Assembly: GCF_014640315.1 (NCBI RefSeq)
Contig: NZ_BMGS01000002.1
Location: 221,313-285,312, forward strand
Direction of reading: 5' to 3'
Length of the DNA: 64,000 nucleotides
From: Hymenobacter glacieicola
Lineage (GTDB): Bacteria; Bacteroidota; Bacteroidia; Cytophagales; Hymenobacteraceae
The translations under genes and the position numbers were made by a program. Positions 48,911 through 58,394 of the stretch are shown here, one piece after another. The notes below the pieces were generated by a model. It saw nothing but the letters and a program-made list of their open reading frames with translations. It was not told where the DNA came from and searched no databases. Every line of letters starts with the position of its first letter. The stretch's first letter is position 1.

Positions 48911-50839
48911 CTACCCCAACCGGCCATCGGCGGCGTACTTCAGCTCACCCAGCTCCACTAGCTCCCGCAGCTGCTCGGTTACGGCCGTGGCCTGCCCCGG
49001 GGTAAAGTGCGCTAAAACTTCCCGGGGGGTTTGGGGGGTAGCTTTTACCAGCGCCACCAGTTGCTCCCGCAGCTCGGGGGCTGGGGTGGTAGCCTGCCGG
49101 GCTTTTTTCTGTGCCAGGCAAAAGTCGCAGACGTGGCAGGCCGGGGCGTCCAGCTCCCCGAAGTATTCCAGCAGCAGCTGCTGGCGGCAGCGGCTACCGG
49201 CGGCGTAGCGTATTACGGCCTCGGTTTTGTGGCGGGCTAGCTCCCGGGCGTCGTGGAGTCGTTTCTGGTCCAGCGGAAGCTTGTCGGCATCAAAGCGGGG
49301 CGTGGTAAACAGGGCCTGCGGAGCCTCGTGCTTGGGCTGGTACTGGATAATGCCGGAGCGGTGCAGAAACAGCAGCATTTTGCGCACATCCACCACGCTC
49401 AGGCGCAGATACTGGGCCAGGCTGTTTTCCGAAATCCGTTGAAACCCGGCAAACAGTTCGCCCCCGTTAAAGCGCAGCAGGCTTTTGATGAGCTGGTCGT
49501 GCTGCTGATTGGCTACCTGGAAGTGGTAGAGGTCGGTGTGGTTGATGGGGATGTGCACGCGGGCCGGGTTGTTCACGGCCTCGTTCAGTTGCACAAAGCC
49601 CTCCCGCTCCAGGATGCGCAGGGAATTATGGGCATCCAGGGCCTTGATGCGGTAGGTTTCCGCGAACTGCTGAATATCAAAATCAAATGCCACCAGCTCG
49701 CCCCCACCCACCGCCGTGCGCGAAAAGTTGGCCAAGGCCTGGTACACCCGTCGCACGGTATCCAGGGGCGGGTAGGACTGCTGGGTGCGGCGGCGCAGCT
49801 CGTCGGCATCGTTGGGGCCCTGGAGCAGCACGGCAAAGGCATACTTCTCGTCGCGGCCGGCGCGGCCGGCTTCCTGGTAGTAGGCCTCCAGGTTATCGGG
49901 AGCCTCCAGGTGTACTACCAGCCGCACGTCGGGCTTGTCGATGCCCATGCCGAACGCGTTGGTAGCCACAATGCAGCGCGTTTTGTTTTGCATCCAATCT
50001 TGCTGGGTCCGGGTGCGTTGCTCGCTGGGCAGGCCGGCGTGATAGGGCGCGGCGGCTAGGCCCTGCTGGCGCAGGTAGGCAGCCGCCTCCTCGGTTTGGC
50101 GGCGGGTGCGGGCGTACACGATGCTGGTTTTCTGGGTTCCTACCCCGCGTACTACCTCCACCAGGCGCTTGAACTTGTCCTCGGTGCTCAGCACGGAGTA
50201 CGACAGATTAAGCCGGGCAAAGCTCTGCTGAAATACGCGGTGCGAAGTGCCAAACGCCAGTTTCTCCACAATATCCTGGCGCACCTGCTCGGTGGCCGTG
50301 GCCGTGAGGGCAATGCAGGGCACGCCCGGCAGCAGGGCGCGCAGCTCCTGAATGCGCAGGTAGGGTGGCCGGAAGTCGTAGCCCCACTGGGAAAGGCAGT
50401 GCGCCTCATCCACGGCCAGCAGGCTCACCTTCATCTTCCTGACGCGGGCCTGAAACATGTCGGTCAGCAGGCGCTCAGGCGACACGTACAGGAACTTCAC
50501 CGGCCCGTACACGCAGTTGTCCAGGGTTTGGTCGATTTCCTGGTGGCTCATGCCCGCGTACACGGCCTCGGCCTTGATGCCGCGCTGGCGCAGGTTTTCC
50601 ACCTGGTCCTTCATCAGGGCAATCAGCGGCGACACAACCAGGCAGAGCCCCGGCCGGGCCAGGGCCGGTACTTGAAAGCAAATGCTTTTGCCCCCGCCCG
50701 TAGGCAGCAGGGCCAGCGTATCCTGCCCCGCCAGCACCGCCCGGATAATATCTTCCTGCAAGGGCCGAAACTGGGTGTGCCCCCAGGTGTGGCGCAGTAC
50801 GTGCAGAATATCGTCGGTGGGGGGCAGCAAGGCAGGCAC
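48911..50839 (-). CDS. recQ: ATP-dependent DNA helicase RecQ
   Basis: A 3'-5' superfamily-2 helicase for replication-fork and recombination repair. Walker A LLPTGGGKS near residues 44-52, DEAHCLSQWGYDFRPPY (motif II plus the RecQ aromatic loop), ALTATATEQV (III), FGMGIDKPDVR and QEAGRAGRD (V, VI). The zinc-binding domain ends with ACHVCDFC, followed by a winged helix. No HRDC domain is present, so it is shorter than E. coli RecQ plus HRDC. The GTG at 50839 is preferred to the ATG at 50983, which adds sequence without helicase similarity. Confidence 0.94.
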   Translation of the reverse strand: MPALLPPTDDILHVLRHTWGHTQFRPLQEDIIRAVLAGQDTLALLPTGGGKSICFQVPALARPGLCLVVSPLIALMKDQVENLRQRGIKAEAVYAGMSHQEIDQTLDNCVYGPVKFLYVSPERLLTDMFQARVRKMKVSLLAVDEAHCLSQWGYDFRPPYLRIQELRALLPGVPCIALTATATEQVRQDIVEKLAFGTSHRVFQQSFARLNLSYSVLSTEDKFKRLVEVVRGVGTQKTSIVYARTRRQTEEAAAYLRQQGLAAAPYHAGLPSEQRTRTQQDWMQNKTRCIVATNAFGMGIDKPDVRLVVHLEAPDNLEAYYQEAGRAGRDEKYAFAVLLQGPNDADELRRRTQQSYPPLDTVRRVYQALANFSRTAVGGGELVAFDFDIQQFAETYRIKALDAHNSLRILEREGFVQLNEAVNNPARVHIPINHTDLYHFQVANQQHDQLIKSLLRFNGGELFAGFQRISENSLAQYLRLSVVDVRKMLLFLHRSGIIQYQPKHEAPQALFTTPRFDADKLPLDQKRLHDARELARHKTEAVIRYAAGSRCRQQLLLEYFGELDAPACHVCDFCLAQKKARQATTPAPELREQLVALVKATPQTPREVLAHFTPGQATAVTEQLRELVELGELKYAADGRLG

Positions 50840-50980
50840 AAGATCAGCAGGACTACGAAGGTAGCGCCGCCCGGCGGGAAAAGGAAAGGTTATCAGCCCA
50901 GCCGCCGCATAACGGCTATTTCCCTTACTTCCATCCCCCAGCAGTTGTGTTGGCAGGGAGCAGAAGAAGGTAGCAGCCAA

Positions 50981-51013
50981 CAAAAAAGCCCGCTACCAAC
51001 TGGTAGCGGGCTT
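50981..51013 (-). terminator. Terminator of the minus-strand annealing-protein gene
   Basis: A 13-bp stem AAAGCCCGCTACC/GGTAGCGGGCTTT (50984-50996 and 51001-51013) with loop AACT. The minus-strand reading is followed by a T-run (complement of the A-run at 50981-50986). It lies 26 bases past the stop of the gene at 51039. Confidence 0.88.
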
Positions 51014-51038
51014 TCGATATATGGAGTGGGGAGAGAAC

Positions 51039-51845
51039 TTAGGCTGCGGCCGAAGTCTGGCCGTTTTCCCGGTCGTCGATGGCCTTTTTAAGCTTGGCAA
51101 TGGCCTGCGTGGCGCGCTCCTCGTCCAGACGGTTGATGTTCAACAACATCTTGGTCTTCTCCGGACGAGTGATGACCGGGTGGTTCAGCAGACGAATAAT
51201 CTCCTCCTTCTGCGCGGCCGAGGCGTACGCCGGAGCCGGAGTTTCTGCCACTACTGGCGCCTCAGCCGGCACGGCCTTCATAGCTGCAGGAGCCTCAGCG
51301 GCTACCGCTACCGGAGTAGCTGCGGGAGCTACCACCATAGCGGGCTGAGCGACTGGAGTGTTGCCCCCGTACTCCATTTCTTCGGCGGGGGTAGGCTCGT
51401 AGCCAGCCGCGCGGATAATCCAGGCCAGAATGTTACGGTAAGCCTTGCCGATGGCCCGGGTCTGGGCCATGCTCATGATGGCAAACTCCTGGTAGAACTT
51501 CTTGCCCTGCTCCTTATTCGAGCAAATGGCGAAGCCCGCCCCTACCGTGTGCCCCGACTTCATGTCGAAGAGGGTCACTTTCGCCTGGTATTTAATTTCT
51601 TGCTCGGTCGAGACGTTGATAACGTGGTCCACGATGGGCACAATGCCCAGGCGCGAGCCAGCGTACTGCCAGCCTTCCACGTTCACGAACTCTTTACCCT
51701 GCACGGTAGTGCTGAGCTTGTTGTCCTTAATGAATTTAGCAAGGTCCGTCGCCAGATGCAGCGTCTCGTCGGAGCGTGAGATATCAAAGCTCTCAACTTT
51801 AGTCTTACGAACCGGCTCTTTGATGTTCTTGGTTGCTTCGCTCAT
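51039..51845 (-). CDS. Possible Rad52/ERF-like DNA-annealing protein (268 aa)
   Basis: The conserved-looking part (residues about 50-160) contains GWQYAGSRLGIVPIVDHVI, then FAIMSMAQTRAIGKAYRNILAWIIRAAGYEPTPAEEM. The 'SMAQTRA..KA-R-----...AGYE.TP.EEM' pattern resembles the Rad52/ERF-type single-strand annealing proteins of phages and bacteria, though no sequence search was possible. The C-terminal 100 residues are Ala/Pro/Val-rich low complexity, then a short helical end. It lies between recQ and an ABC-ATPase gene. The base composition is that of the host. Confidence 0.55.
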   Translation of the reverse strand: MSEATKNIKEPVRKTKVESFDISRSDETLHLATDLAKFIKDNKLSTTVQGKEFVNVEGWQYAGSRLGIVPIVDHVINVSTEQEIKYQAKVTLFDMKSGHTVGAGFAICSNKEQGKKFYQEFAIMSMAQTRAIGKAYRNILAWIIRAAGYEPTPAEEMEYGGNTPVAQPAMVVAPAATPVAVAAEAPAAMKAVPAEAPVVAETPAPAYASAAQKEEIIRLLNHPVITRPEKTKMLLNINRLDEERATQAIAKLKKAIDDRENGQTSAAA

Positions 51846-52061
51846 GGCGTCTTTCCTTTAGTGTTCTGTAGTACCGTATTGTTGTTCGAGTATATAACTA
51901 TACGGGCGCGCGAAAGGTGCACATATTAGCTTCTTTTTATAGAATTTTTCACACTGAATATCAGTGTGTTACAAATAATTTTTCTAACCACGTTAGACAA
52001 CCATCTTTTTTAGTTTGCCTGCCGGCAAACTCAACTCTGATAGGGGTACCTCCCCAGGCAA

Positions 52062-52104
52062 AAAAACAGCCCGCTGCCCTCGTTCCGGACACGAGGTAGC
52101 GGGC
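52062..52104 (-). terminator. Hairpin 1 in the gap after the LolD gene
   Basis: Stem GCCCGCT-CC-CTCGT/ACGAGG-AGCGGGC (about 52069-52083 and 52091-52104) with minor mismatch. On the minus strand a T-run (complement of AAAAAA, 52061-52066) follows. Between 51846 and 52252 I see no gene. Confidence 0.65.
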
Positions 52105-52146
52105 GCACAAACGGTCCGGGGCACACCGGGCGCGTTACCAGCAGAA

Positions 52147-52185
52147 AGTAAAAAGCGTAGCTGAACGCGGGTTCAGCTACGCTTT
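52147..52185 (-). terminator. Terminator of the LolD-like gene
   Basis: A perfect 15-bp stem AAAGCGTAGCTGAAC/GTTCAGCTACGCTTT (52152-52166 and 52171-52185), 4-base loop, with a T-run on the minus strand. It lies 67 bases past the ABC-ATPase stop. Confidence 0.85.
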
Positions 52186-52252
52186 AACAAGCAGTGTTAC
52201 AGGGTAGTTCCGATTGGTTTAGCCTACCTCCTCACCAGAAACAACGACTCTG

Positions 52253-52909
52253 CTACCCCTCCCAGATATTGCCGTCCTTCATCGTGATTTTACGATCCGC
52301 CATTTCGGCTAGCTGGTCGTTGTGGGTCACGATGACGAAGGTTTGGCCTAGCTCCTTGCGCAGCAGGAAGAAAATCTGGTGCAGTTCCTGGGCATTCTGC
52401 GAGTCGAGGTTGCCGCTGGGCTCGTCGGCGAAGATGATTTCGGGGGAGTTAATCAGGGCCCGGGCTACGGCCGTGCGCTGCTGCTCGCCCCCGCTCATTT
52501 CCGACGGTTTGTGGTCGGCGCGGCGCTCCAGGTTCAGCATCCCGAGCAATTCGCGGGCCCGCACCCGGGTTTCCTTTTCGGAACGACCCGCCAGGTAAGC
52601 CGGCAGGCATACGTTTTCCAGGGCCGTGAACTCGGGCAGCAGGTTATGAAACTGGAAGATGAAGCCAATGTGACGGTTGCGGAACCGGGCCAGATCGGAG
52701 CGCCCCAGGGAGCTGACCGACTCGCCATCAAACAGCACCTCCCCCGAGTCAGGGTTGTCGAGTGTTCCTAGGATGTGCAGCAAAGTGCTTTTGCCCGCCC
52801 CCGATGAGCCAACGATGGACACAATCTCCGATTTCTCAATCGTCAGATCAATGCCTTTGAGGACTTCCAGCGTGTTGTATTTTTTGCGGACGTTGATGGC
52901 TTGCAGCAA
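52253..52909 (-). CDS. lolD: LolD-type ABC transporter ATPase
   Basis: ATP-binding subunit of the MacB/LolD group. Walker [10 protein letters not shown], signature SGGEQQR, Walker [11 protein letters not shown], and the D-loop/H-loop [12 protein letters not shown] are intact. LolD works with LolC/E to release lipoproteins from the inner membrane, but no permease gene is adjacent, so a MacB-like export role is also possible. No ATG starts the frame. The TTG at 52909 gives [11 protein letters not shown], which matches the usual LolD start; a TTG at 52951 would add 14 residues. Confidence 0.85.
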   Translation of the reverse strand: MLQAINVRKKYNTLEVLKGIDLTIEKSEIVSIVGSSGAGKSTLLHILGTLDNPDSGEVLFDGESVSSLGRSDLARFRNRHIGFIFQFHNLLPEFTALENVCLPAYLAGRSEKETRVRARELLGMLNLERRADHKPSEMSGGEQQRTAVARALINSPEIIFADEPSGNLDSQNAQELHQIFFLLRKELGQTFVIVTHNDQLAEMADRKITMKDGNIWEG

Positions 52910-53067
52910 AACGGAACCAGATGTAAAGTGAGCCGAGGGTACGGGAAACAAATCTACGGAATGTAGCGCTTTGCGGGGGTGCTCCGGCGCGGAAACTCTC
53001 GCGGCTTGTCTGCCTACCTCTTAGCAGCACCGGATTCCTGCTCCCACCTCCTATCTTAAGCGGCCCG

Positions 53068-54204
53068 ATGCTGCTGCCTGCTATGCCCTCCTCTGCCGTT
53101 GCTTTTCGCCGCTGGCGACTCGTGTTTCTTGTGCTGCTACTGGCGGTAGTGGCAGTGGCCGTCTGGTGGCGCTGGTGCCAACTCCCGCCTCAGCCTACCA
53201 ATAGCGCCCGCGCACCTAGTTCCACTAGCTTACCTCGCGCCGATAACCGCCTGCGGGGCGTGAGCTGGGTAGCCGGCGACTCGGTGTCATCGCTGGACCT
53301 GGAGCCGCTGGTGCGGGCCCACGTTACCTGGATTGCGCAGACGCCGTTTGGCTGGCAGGCCGGGGCCGCCACCCCAGAAATTCAGCTGCACACCGGCGTA
53401 GGCCATCGGGGGTACTGGGGCGAAAGTGACCGGGGCCTGACCCTAACCAGCCAACGGGCCCGGCAGCGCGGCATTCGTACCCTGCTTAAGCCCCATCTGT
53501 GGTTGCGTGGGGGTAGCGGCACCTGGCCCGGCGACGTCAAGATGAATTCCGAAGTCGACTGGCAGCGGTGGTTTGCCAGCTACTCGGTATTCATGCTGCA
53601 CTACGCCCGCCTGGCTGAAACCAGCGGCATGGAAGCCCTTTGCATCGGCACGGAGTTGCAGCACAGCGTCGGCCACGAAGCCGAGTGGCGGGCTCTGATT
53701 GCCCAGGTGCGGGCCGTATATCATGGCCAGCTGACCTACGCCGCCAACTGGAACGCCGAGTTTGAGCAGGTGCGCTTCTGGGACGCGCTGGACTTCATCG
53801 GCATTCAGGCCTACTTTCCCCTGAGCGCCACCGAGCGGCCTACCAAAGCCGCCCTGCTCAAGGCCTGGCAAGAGCCCCTGCGCCGCATTGCCGCACTCCA
53901 GAGGAAAGTGAAGAAGCCGGTCGTTTTCACGGAAATCGGCTACAAGACTACCCCCGACGCGGCCATTGAACCCTGGTCTTGGCCCGACCGCACGGCCGTA
54001 CTCACTACCCCTGACGAAACTACTCAAGCCACCTGTTACGCCGCCATGTTCGAGACGTTCTGGCCCCGCAAGTGGTTTCAGGGCCTGTTTGTGTGGAAAT
54101 GGTACCCGGGGCTACAGCCAGCGGGCTCAGCCCGGCGCCACCTTGATTTTACGCCCCAACACAAGCCCGCCGAGCGGGTAATGGCGGCCTGGTTTGCCAA
54201 GTGA
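53068..54204 (+). CDS. GH113-like glycoside hydrolase (378 aa)
   Basis: An N-terminal transmembrane helix (LVFLVLLLAVVAVAVWW) is followed by a TIM-barrel domain. The two acids expected for a GH113/beta-mannanase-type enzyme are visible: CIGTELQHS (general acid, Glu) and VVFTEIGYKT (nucleophile Glu). LLKPHLW and YAANWNAEFEQVRFWDALDFIGIQAYFP are typical of this clan. The substrate is likely a mannan or related glycan in the envelope or environment. Another ATG at 53083 is a possible start. Confidence 0.82.
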   Translation: MLLPAMPSSAVAFRRWRLVFLVLLLAVVAVAVWWRWCQLPPQPTNSARAPSSTSLPRADNRLRGVSWVAGDSVSSLDLEPLVRAHVTWIAQTPFGWQAGAATPEIQLHTGVGHRGYWGESDRGLTLTSQRARQRGIRTLLKPHLWLRGGSGTWPGDVKMNSEVDWQRWFASYSVFMLHYARLAETSGMEALCIGTELQHSVGHEAEWRALIAQVRAVYHGQLTYAANWNAEFEQVRFWDALDFIGIQAYFPLSATERPTKAALLKAWQEPLRRIAALQRKVKKPVVFTEIGYKTTPDAAIEPWSWPDRTAVLTTPDETTQATCYAAMFETFWPRKWFQGLFVWKWYPGLQPAGSARRHLDFTPQHKPAERVMAAWFAK

Positions 54205-54446
54205 AAGCCAGCGTTCAGTTGGCAGATGGTACTTGTTGGCTCGCGGTTGTCAGCACATCGTTCTTGCCTGGTAATGAGCCAACAATCCTTTCGGCCCATC
54301 CGGCGGCCGGCGGCTAGTGTGCGTCGTTTCTTAGGCCGGAACGAGCCCCCAGCTGACAACTAACAGCCGATAACTAAACTATCAGCGCTTTTCTGCCTAC
54401 TTTCGCGCCTAGTAAACCACCCCGAAACCCCTCTTAACTGACCTCT

Positions 54447-55652
54447 ATGAACATTCACGAGTATCAGGGCAAAGACATTCTGAAGCGTTACGGCGTACGC
54501 GTGCAGGAAGGCATCGTAGCCGATACGGCTGAGGAGGCCGTCGAAGCGGCCAAGAAGCTGAACGCCGAAACCGGCACCAGCTGGTACGTTATCAAAGCCC
54601 AGATTCACGCCGGCGGACGCGGCAAAGGGGGCGGGGTGAAACTCGCCAAAAACCTGGAGCAGGTAAAAGATATTGCCGGCCAAATTATTGGCATGCAGCT
54701 CGTTACCAAGCAAACTGGTGCCGAAGGCCGCAAAGTACACAAAGTGCTGGTAGCCCAGGACGTGTACTACCCCGGCGAGTCGGAAACCAAGGAATTCTAC
54801 ATGAGCGTGCTGCTGGACCGCGCCACCGGCAAGAACGTTATCATTTACACCACCGAGGGTGGCATGGACATCGAGGAAGTTGCCGAGGCGCATCCCGATA
54901 AAATCCTGAAGGAGCACGTTGACCCCCGCGTTGGTCTGCGCCCCTTCCAGGCCGCTAAAATTGCCTTCAACCTGGGCCTCGAAGGTGCGGCGCAGAAAGA
55001 GATGGTGAAGTTCGTAATGGCGCTTTACAAGGCTTACGACGAAACCGACTCGGCCATGTTCGAAATCAACCCCGTGTTGAAGACCTCGGACAACAAAATC
55101 CTGGCCGTTGACGCCAAGGTAACCCTCGACGAAAACGCCCTCTACCGCCACAAGGACTTCGTGGAGCTGCGCGACACCAACGAGGAAGACCCGCTGGAAG
55201 TAGAAGCTTCGGCCTCGAACCTGAACTACGTGAAGCTCGATGGCAACGTGGGCTGCATGGTAAACGGCGCCGGCCTGGCCATGGCCACCATGGACATCAT
55301 CAAGCTGTCGGGCGGGGAGCCCGCTAACTTCCTCGACGTAGGGGGTGGAGCTAACGCCCAGACCGTGGAAGCTGGTTTCCGCATCATCCTGAAAGACCCG
55401 AACGTAAAGGCCATCCTGATCAACATCTTCGGGGGTATCGTGCGCTGCGACCGGGTTGCTAACGGGGTGGTGGAAGCCTACAAGAACATTGGCTCCATCA
55501 ACGTGCCCATTATTGTGCGCTTGCAAGGCACCAACGCCGAAGAGGGTGCCCGCATCATTGATGAGAGTGGCCTGAAAGTGTACTCGGCTGTGTTGCTGAA
55601 AGATGCCGCTCAAAAAGTGAAAGAAGTACTGGCCGAGCAAGGCATTGCCTAG
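54447..55652 (+). CDS. sucC: Succinyl-CoA synthetase (ADP-forming), beta subunit
   Basis: Couples succinyl-CoA hydrolysis to ATP or GTP synthesis in the TCA cycle. The N-terminal [14 protein letters not shown] and GRGKGGG (ATP-grasp loop) and the C-terminal [26 protein letters not shown] motifs are canonical. The 401-residue length is standard. No sucD is visible next to it, so the alpha subunit is elsewhere. A TACTTTCG box near 54398 could be the -7 element. Confidence 0.97.
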   Translation: MNIHEYQGKDILKRYGVRVQEGIVADTAEEAVEAAKKLNAETGTSWYVIKAQIHAGGRGKGGGVKLAKNLEQVKDIAGQIIGMQLVTKQTGAEGRKVHKVLVAQDVYYPGESETKEFYMSVLLDRATGKNVIIYTTEGGMDIEEVAEAHPDKILKEHVDPRVGLRPFQAAKIAFNLGLEGAAQKEMVKFVMALYKAYDETDSAMFEINPVLKTSDNKILAVDAKVTLDENALYRHKDFVELRDTNEEDPLEVEASASNLNYVKLDGNVGCMVNGAGLAMATMDIIKLSGGEPANFLDVGGGANAQTVEAGFRIILKDPNVKAILINIFGGIVRCDRVANGVVEAYKNIGSINVPIIVRLQGTNAEEGARIIDESGLKVYSAVLLKDAAQKVKEVLAEQGIA

Positions 55653-55682
55653 GCTTTAAACCAGAATTTATATTACTTTGCA

Positions 55683-55713
55683 ATGCCCACCTGTTTACGC
55701 GGGTGGGCATTTC
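55683..55713 (+). terminator. Terminator after sucC
   Basis: Stem ATGCCCACC/GGTGGGCAT (55683-55691 and 55702-55710) with a 10-base loop and T-run. Confidence 0.85.
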
Positions 55714-55774
55714 TGTTGGGTATTAACCCCCGGTTAGCCTTTTCCGTTTACAGCAGCTCACGTAGGTTTACCGT

Positions 55775-56653
55775 ATGTACAGTAAGACGTTTACGCTTTT
55801 TTTGCTGGCTCTAAGCTTAGGTGGCCCGGTGGTGCGGGCCCAAACGGGGGGAAGCTCGGCCCCCGGTTTGCCCTACCTGACTACACTTGACCCGGTAGCC
55901 TACCCCTTTCAGTACAGTTCCCCCAAGTCGGACTACCTCACCCGGTTTCGTGAGATGTACGGCCTGGACCAGATCATTGCCAAGGAAACCACCGATTTAG
56001 GTCGGGCCCGGGCGCTGTGCCAGTGGGTGCATTTTCGTTTGGAGCATGATGGACACAAGCGGTTTGAGTCGCAGGATCCGTTTGCCATTCTGAAAGCTGC
56101 CATGCTAGGCCAGCAGGTACAGTGCGTGGAGTTTGGCTTGGTGCTGGCCGCTGCCTTTAATGCCGTCGGGATTCCGGCTCGCCCGCTTTACTTGAAGGCT
56201 GCCGACGTGCAAACCCGGGCCTCAGCCGCGGGCCATGCCTTAGCCGAAGCCTGGCTACCCGACCTAGGCAAGTGGGTAATGGTAGACAGCCAGGCGGACA
56301 TCATTCCGATGTTGGGCGACAAGCCCCTTAACGCCGTAGAGCTACAGCAGGCCCTGCTCGCTGATGCCCCCAACCTGACGGTTCTCACCTCCACCGACGC
56401 CAAGCCAAGGTCGTACTTTAAGTGGGTTAATCAGTACTTGTTTTACTTTGATACCGTGATGGACAACCGGTATGGGGTGAAGTCAAGCCGCACTGGACTG
56501 ATGCTCGTGCCCCTGGGCGCCCACAAACCGGTAGTATTCCAGCGCACAGAAGCCATTCACAACATGCGCTACACCAACTCAGTGGCTACTTTTTACGCTC
56601 CTCCTACTGGCACCGACTGGTTGGCCGCGGGCGGGGAGGCTCAAGCGCGCTAG
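55775..56653 (+). CDS. Secreted transglutaminase-like protein (292 aa)
   Basis: A signal peptide (LFLLALSLGGPVVRAQ) is followed by a transglutaminase-like fold. Catalytic triad: Cys117 in QCVEFG, His154 in GHALAEAWL, Asp171 in WVMVDSQAD. Such Cys-peptidase-like proteins in bacteria act as proteases or amidases in the periplasm rather than as true transglutaminases. No clear partner is next to it. The terminator at 56668 follows. Confidence 0.85.
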   Translation: MYSKTFTLFLLALSLGGPVVRAQTGGSSAPGLPYLTTLDPVAYPFQYSSPKSDYLTRFREMYGLDQIIAKETTDLGRARALCQWVHFRLEHDGHKRFESQDPFAILKAAMLGQQVQCVEFGLVLAAAFNAVGIPARPLYLKAADVQTRASAAGHALAEAWLPDLGKWVMVDSQADIIPMLGDKPLNAVELQQALLADAPNLTVLTSTDAKPRSYFKWVNQYLFYFDTVMDNRYGVKSSRTGLMLVPLGAHKPVVFQRTEAIHNMRYTNSVATFYAPPTGTDWLAAGGEAQAR

Positions 56654-56667
56654 ACAGTAGTTCGGTT

Positions 56668-56730
56668 AAATCAGTTTGCCCCAACAAGTCCCGGTCATTT
56701 AACTAGGACTTGTTGGGGCAAACTGATTTT
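56668..56730. terminator. 24-bp-stem terminator between convergent genes
   Basis: A perfect 24-bp stem AAATCAGTTTGCCCC.../...GGGGCAAACTGATTT (56668-56691 and 56706-56729) with a 14-base loop. The T-run is on the plus strand; the minus side also ends in TTT. Confidence 0.85.
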
Positions 56731-56772
56731 GAAGGCGGTATTTGCAGAGGAAGCAGTTACTGCAAAGCTGTA

Positions 56773-57279
56773 CTAGGCATTCTGAGTGCTTTCGACTCCG
56801 CCTTTTTCGGCTACACCTGCGTTTTCTTCGGCTTGCACCGGTACGGGCTCACCCTGTACGCGCAGTTCTACTTCCATATTGCCGCGGGTACCCACTGAGT
56901 ACGGGCAGATTTTATGGGCCTGACGCACCATATCAATAGTTTTTTCCCGGTCGAAGGACTTCAGGTCTACATCCAGTACTGCCGACAGACCGTAGCCTTC
57001 GCCTTCCTGGAACAGCGAGACGGAGCACTTCACCTCGGTTTGCGGATCAAGCCGGTCGCCGGCGCGCTGGGCAATAACGAGCAGCGCCTGTTGGAAGCAG
57101 GAAGAGTACCCCGCAGCGAACAACTCCTCAGGGTTCGTGGCGCCCTTTTTGCCCCCCAAACCCTCCGGAACCGACATATCCAAGTCGATGATGCCGGTGG
57201 CGGAACGGACGTGGCCGCTACGGCCGCCAATAGCAGTTGCATCGGCCGTATATAGGGTCTTTTTTTCAGTGCTTGTCAT
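56773..57279 (-). CDS. ohr: Second Ohr-like organic hydroperoxide resistance protein
   Basis: An OsmC-family peroxidase with catalytic Cys61 in AAGYSSCFQQAL and resolving Cys125 in HKICPYSVGTRGN. It is longer than the first Ohr (168 residues) because of an acidic, Ala/Glu-rich C-terminal tail (VQAEENAGVAEKGGVE). No OhrR lies next to it, so its control differs. ATG at 57279; a longer frame is not used. Confidence 0.93.
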   Translation of the reverse strand: MTSTEKKTLYTADATAIGGRSGHVRSATGIIDLDMSVPEGLGGKKGATNPEELFAAGYSSCFQQALLVIAQRAGDRLDPQTEVKCSVSLFQEGEGYGLSAVLDVDLKSFDREKTIDMVRQAHKICPYSVGTRGNMEVELRVQGEPVPVQAEENAGVAEKGGVESTQNA

Positions 57280-57382
57280 AAAAGATAAGTTCAGGGTGTG
57301 TTGGTTTAGTAAGTTAACTGTGCTGAGCCGCCGAAGGTTACTTCTCGGCAGTATATGATTTTGCCGAAAATGCGAATTACCG

Positions 57383-57414
57383 TTTGGCAGCGCCACATTT
57401 TCTCTCTAGTTTTG
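57383..57414 (+). promoter_or_regulatory. Bacteroidota promoter of tRNA-Arg
   Basis: TTTG (57383-57386), 20 bases, then TAGTTTTG (57407-57414). This is an exact match to the family consensus (TTTG, about 20, TAnnTTTG) and lies 13 bases upstream of the tRNA. Confidence 0.75.
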
Positions 57415-57427
57415 CCACCCACTAGCC

Positions 57428-57502
57428 GGTCGCGTAGTACAACGGATAGTATGGGAGTCTCCGAAGCTCTTGATCTAGGTTCGATTCCTAGCGCGACCAC
57501 CA
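57428..57502 (+). tRNA. tRNA-Arg (anticodon CCG)
   Basis: Cloverleaf with acceptor GGTCGCG/CGCGACC, D stem GTAC/GTAT, anticodon loop CTCCGAA (anticodon CCG, reading CGG codons), T loop TTCGATT, and encoded CCA. 75 bases. A terminator follows. Confidence 0.95.
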
Positions 57503-57512
57503 TATACAACAT

Positions 57513-57548
57513 AAACCCCGTTTCTGCTTCAGAAACGGGGTTTTGTTT
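57513..57548 (+). terminator. Terminator of tRNA-Arg
   Basis: Stem AAACCCCGTTTCT/AGAAACGGGGTTT (57513-57525 and 57531-57543) with a 5-base loop and T-rich tail. The stretch to 57820 holds only AT-rich promoter-like bases. Confidence 0.9.
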
Positions 57549-57820
57549 TTCTTGTGTGTGACGTGGTGTACAGTCAGCCTGCTTCCCTACCCTAGCAGGT
57601 TCTGCCAGACTTTCCCGCGGAAGCTACTGTGTTGTCAAGGTTGCTGAAGATACCGTGCCGCATTGCCGCAATTGGCTGCTGAACTCCGTACAGCAGAAAG
57701 ATATTATTTCACTATTTGAATATTTTTTATTAATATCAGCAAGACATACTTACTTTTCAGCGCGCAGTAAGTAGTCTGGGTAACTGGACCTTCCGGTTAT
57801 GCCTGCATCTCATTTACTAG

Positions 57821-58372
57821 ATGTGCAACATGAAAAATCGGCTTCTTTTTCAGCTTCTGACGCTGGTGTTGGGGGTTGCTGCCCTAGGTAGCTGCCAAGC
57901 GCGACAGGAAAAAACCATGCAGAGCGCCTCTTTAGGGCCTAAAGTCCAGGGTGGCGGTACGCCATCCGTACGCGACTCGATTAAAGAGGGAGGCAAGCTT
58001 CACCGCCGGCCCAAAAATCATCGAAACCTGGCTAAGCTTACTAAGAAGTACCACCCAAACCCTACCCCAGCTACGGCATTGCGTGCATTCACCGTTGATC
58101 GGGGGGTACTGCAGTCGTTGCTGGTGCCGGAGTGCGTGGGCGTGCGTATTTACCTAGCAAAGGATACGCTAACAAGCGCGCAAAATTATCAACTGATTCT
58201 GGTGGGCGTCAGGAAGAATCCGAACCCCACTTCTGAGAACGATAAATTTCTGGACCTTATCAGCAAGGATAACCAGGGGCCCGGCCTCAGGGCTGCATAC
58301 TATTACGTGATTCAAACCGGCGACCGATGCCCGGCTAATTGTGACTTAACCAGCCCCCTACACACTAAGTAG
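57821..58372 (+). CDS. Lipoprotein of unknown function (183 aa)
   Basis: ATG at 57821 or 57830 gives a lipoprotein signal MKNRLLFQLLTLVLGVAALGSC with Cys in the LGSC lipobox. The mature half is Lys/Arg/Pro-rich, then a domain with LLVPECVGVRIYLAKDTLTSAQNYQLILVGV and Cys-rich end RCPANCDL. No family recognised. The next gene starts 22 bases later on the same strand. Confidence 0.68.
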   Translation: MCNMKNRLLFQLLTLVLGVAALGSCQARQEKTMQSASLGPKVQGGGTPSVRDSIKEGGKLHRRPKNHRNLAKLTKKYHPNPTPATALRAFTVDRGVLQSLLVPECVGVRIYLAKDTLTSAQNYQLILVGVRKNPNPTSENDKFLDLISKDNQGPGLRAAYYYVIQTGDRCPANCDLTSPLHTK

Positions 58373-58394
58373 GTACGCTATTGCTAACGTTCCC

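Noticed and set aside
54360..55640. Long minus-strand open frame opposite sucC
   Set aside because: Exact mirror of sucC; no ribosome site or motif.
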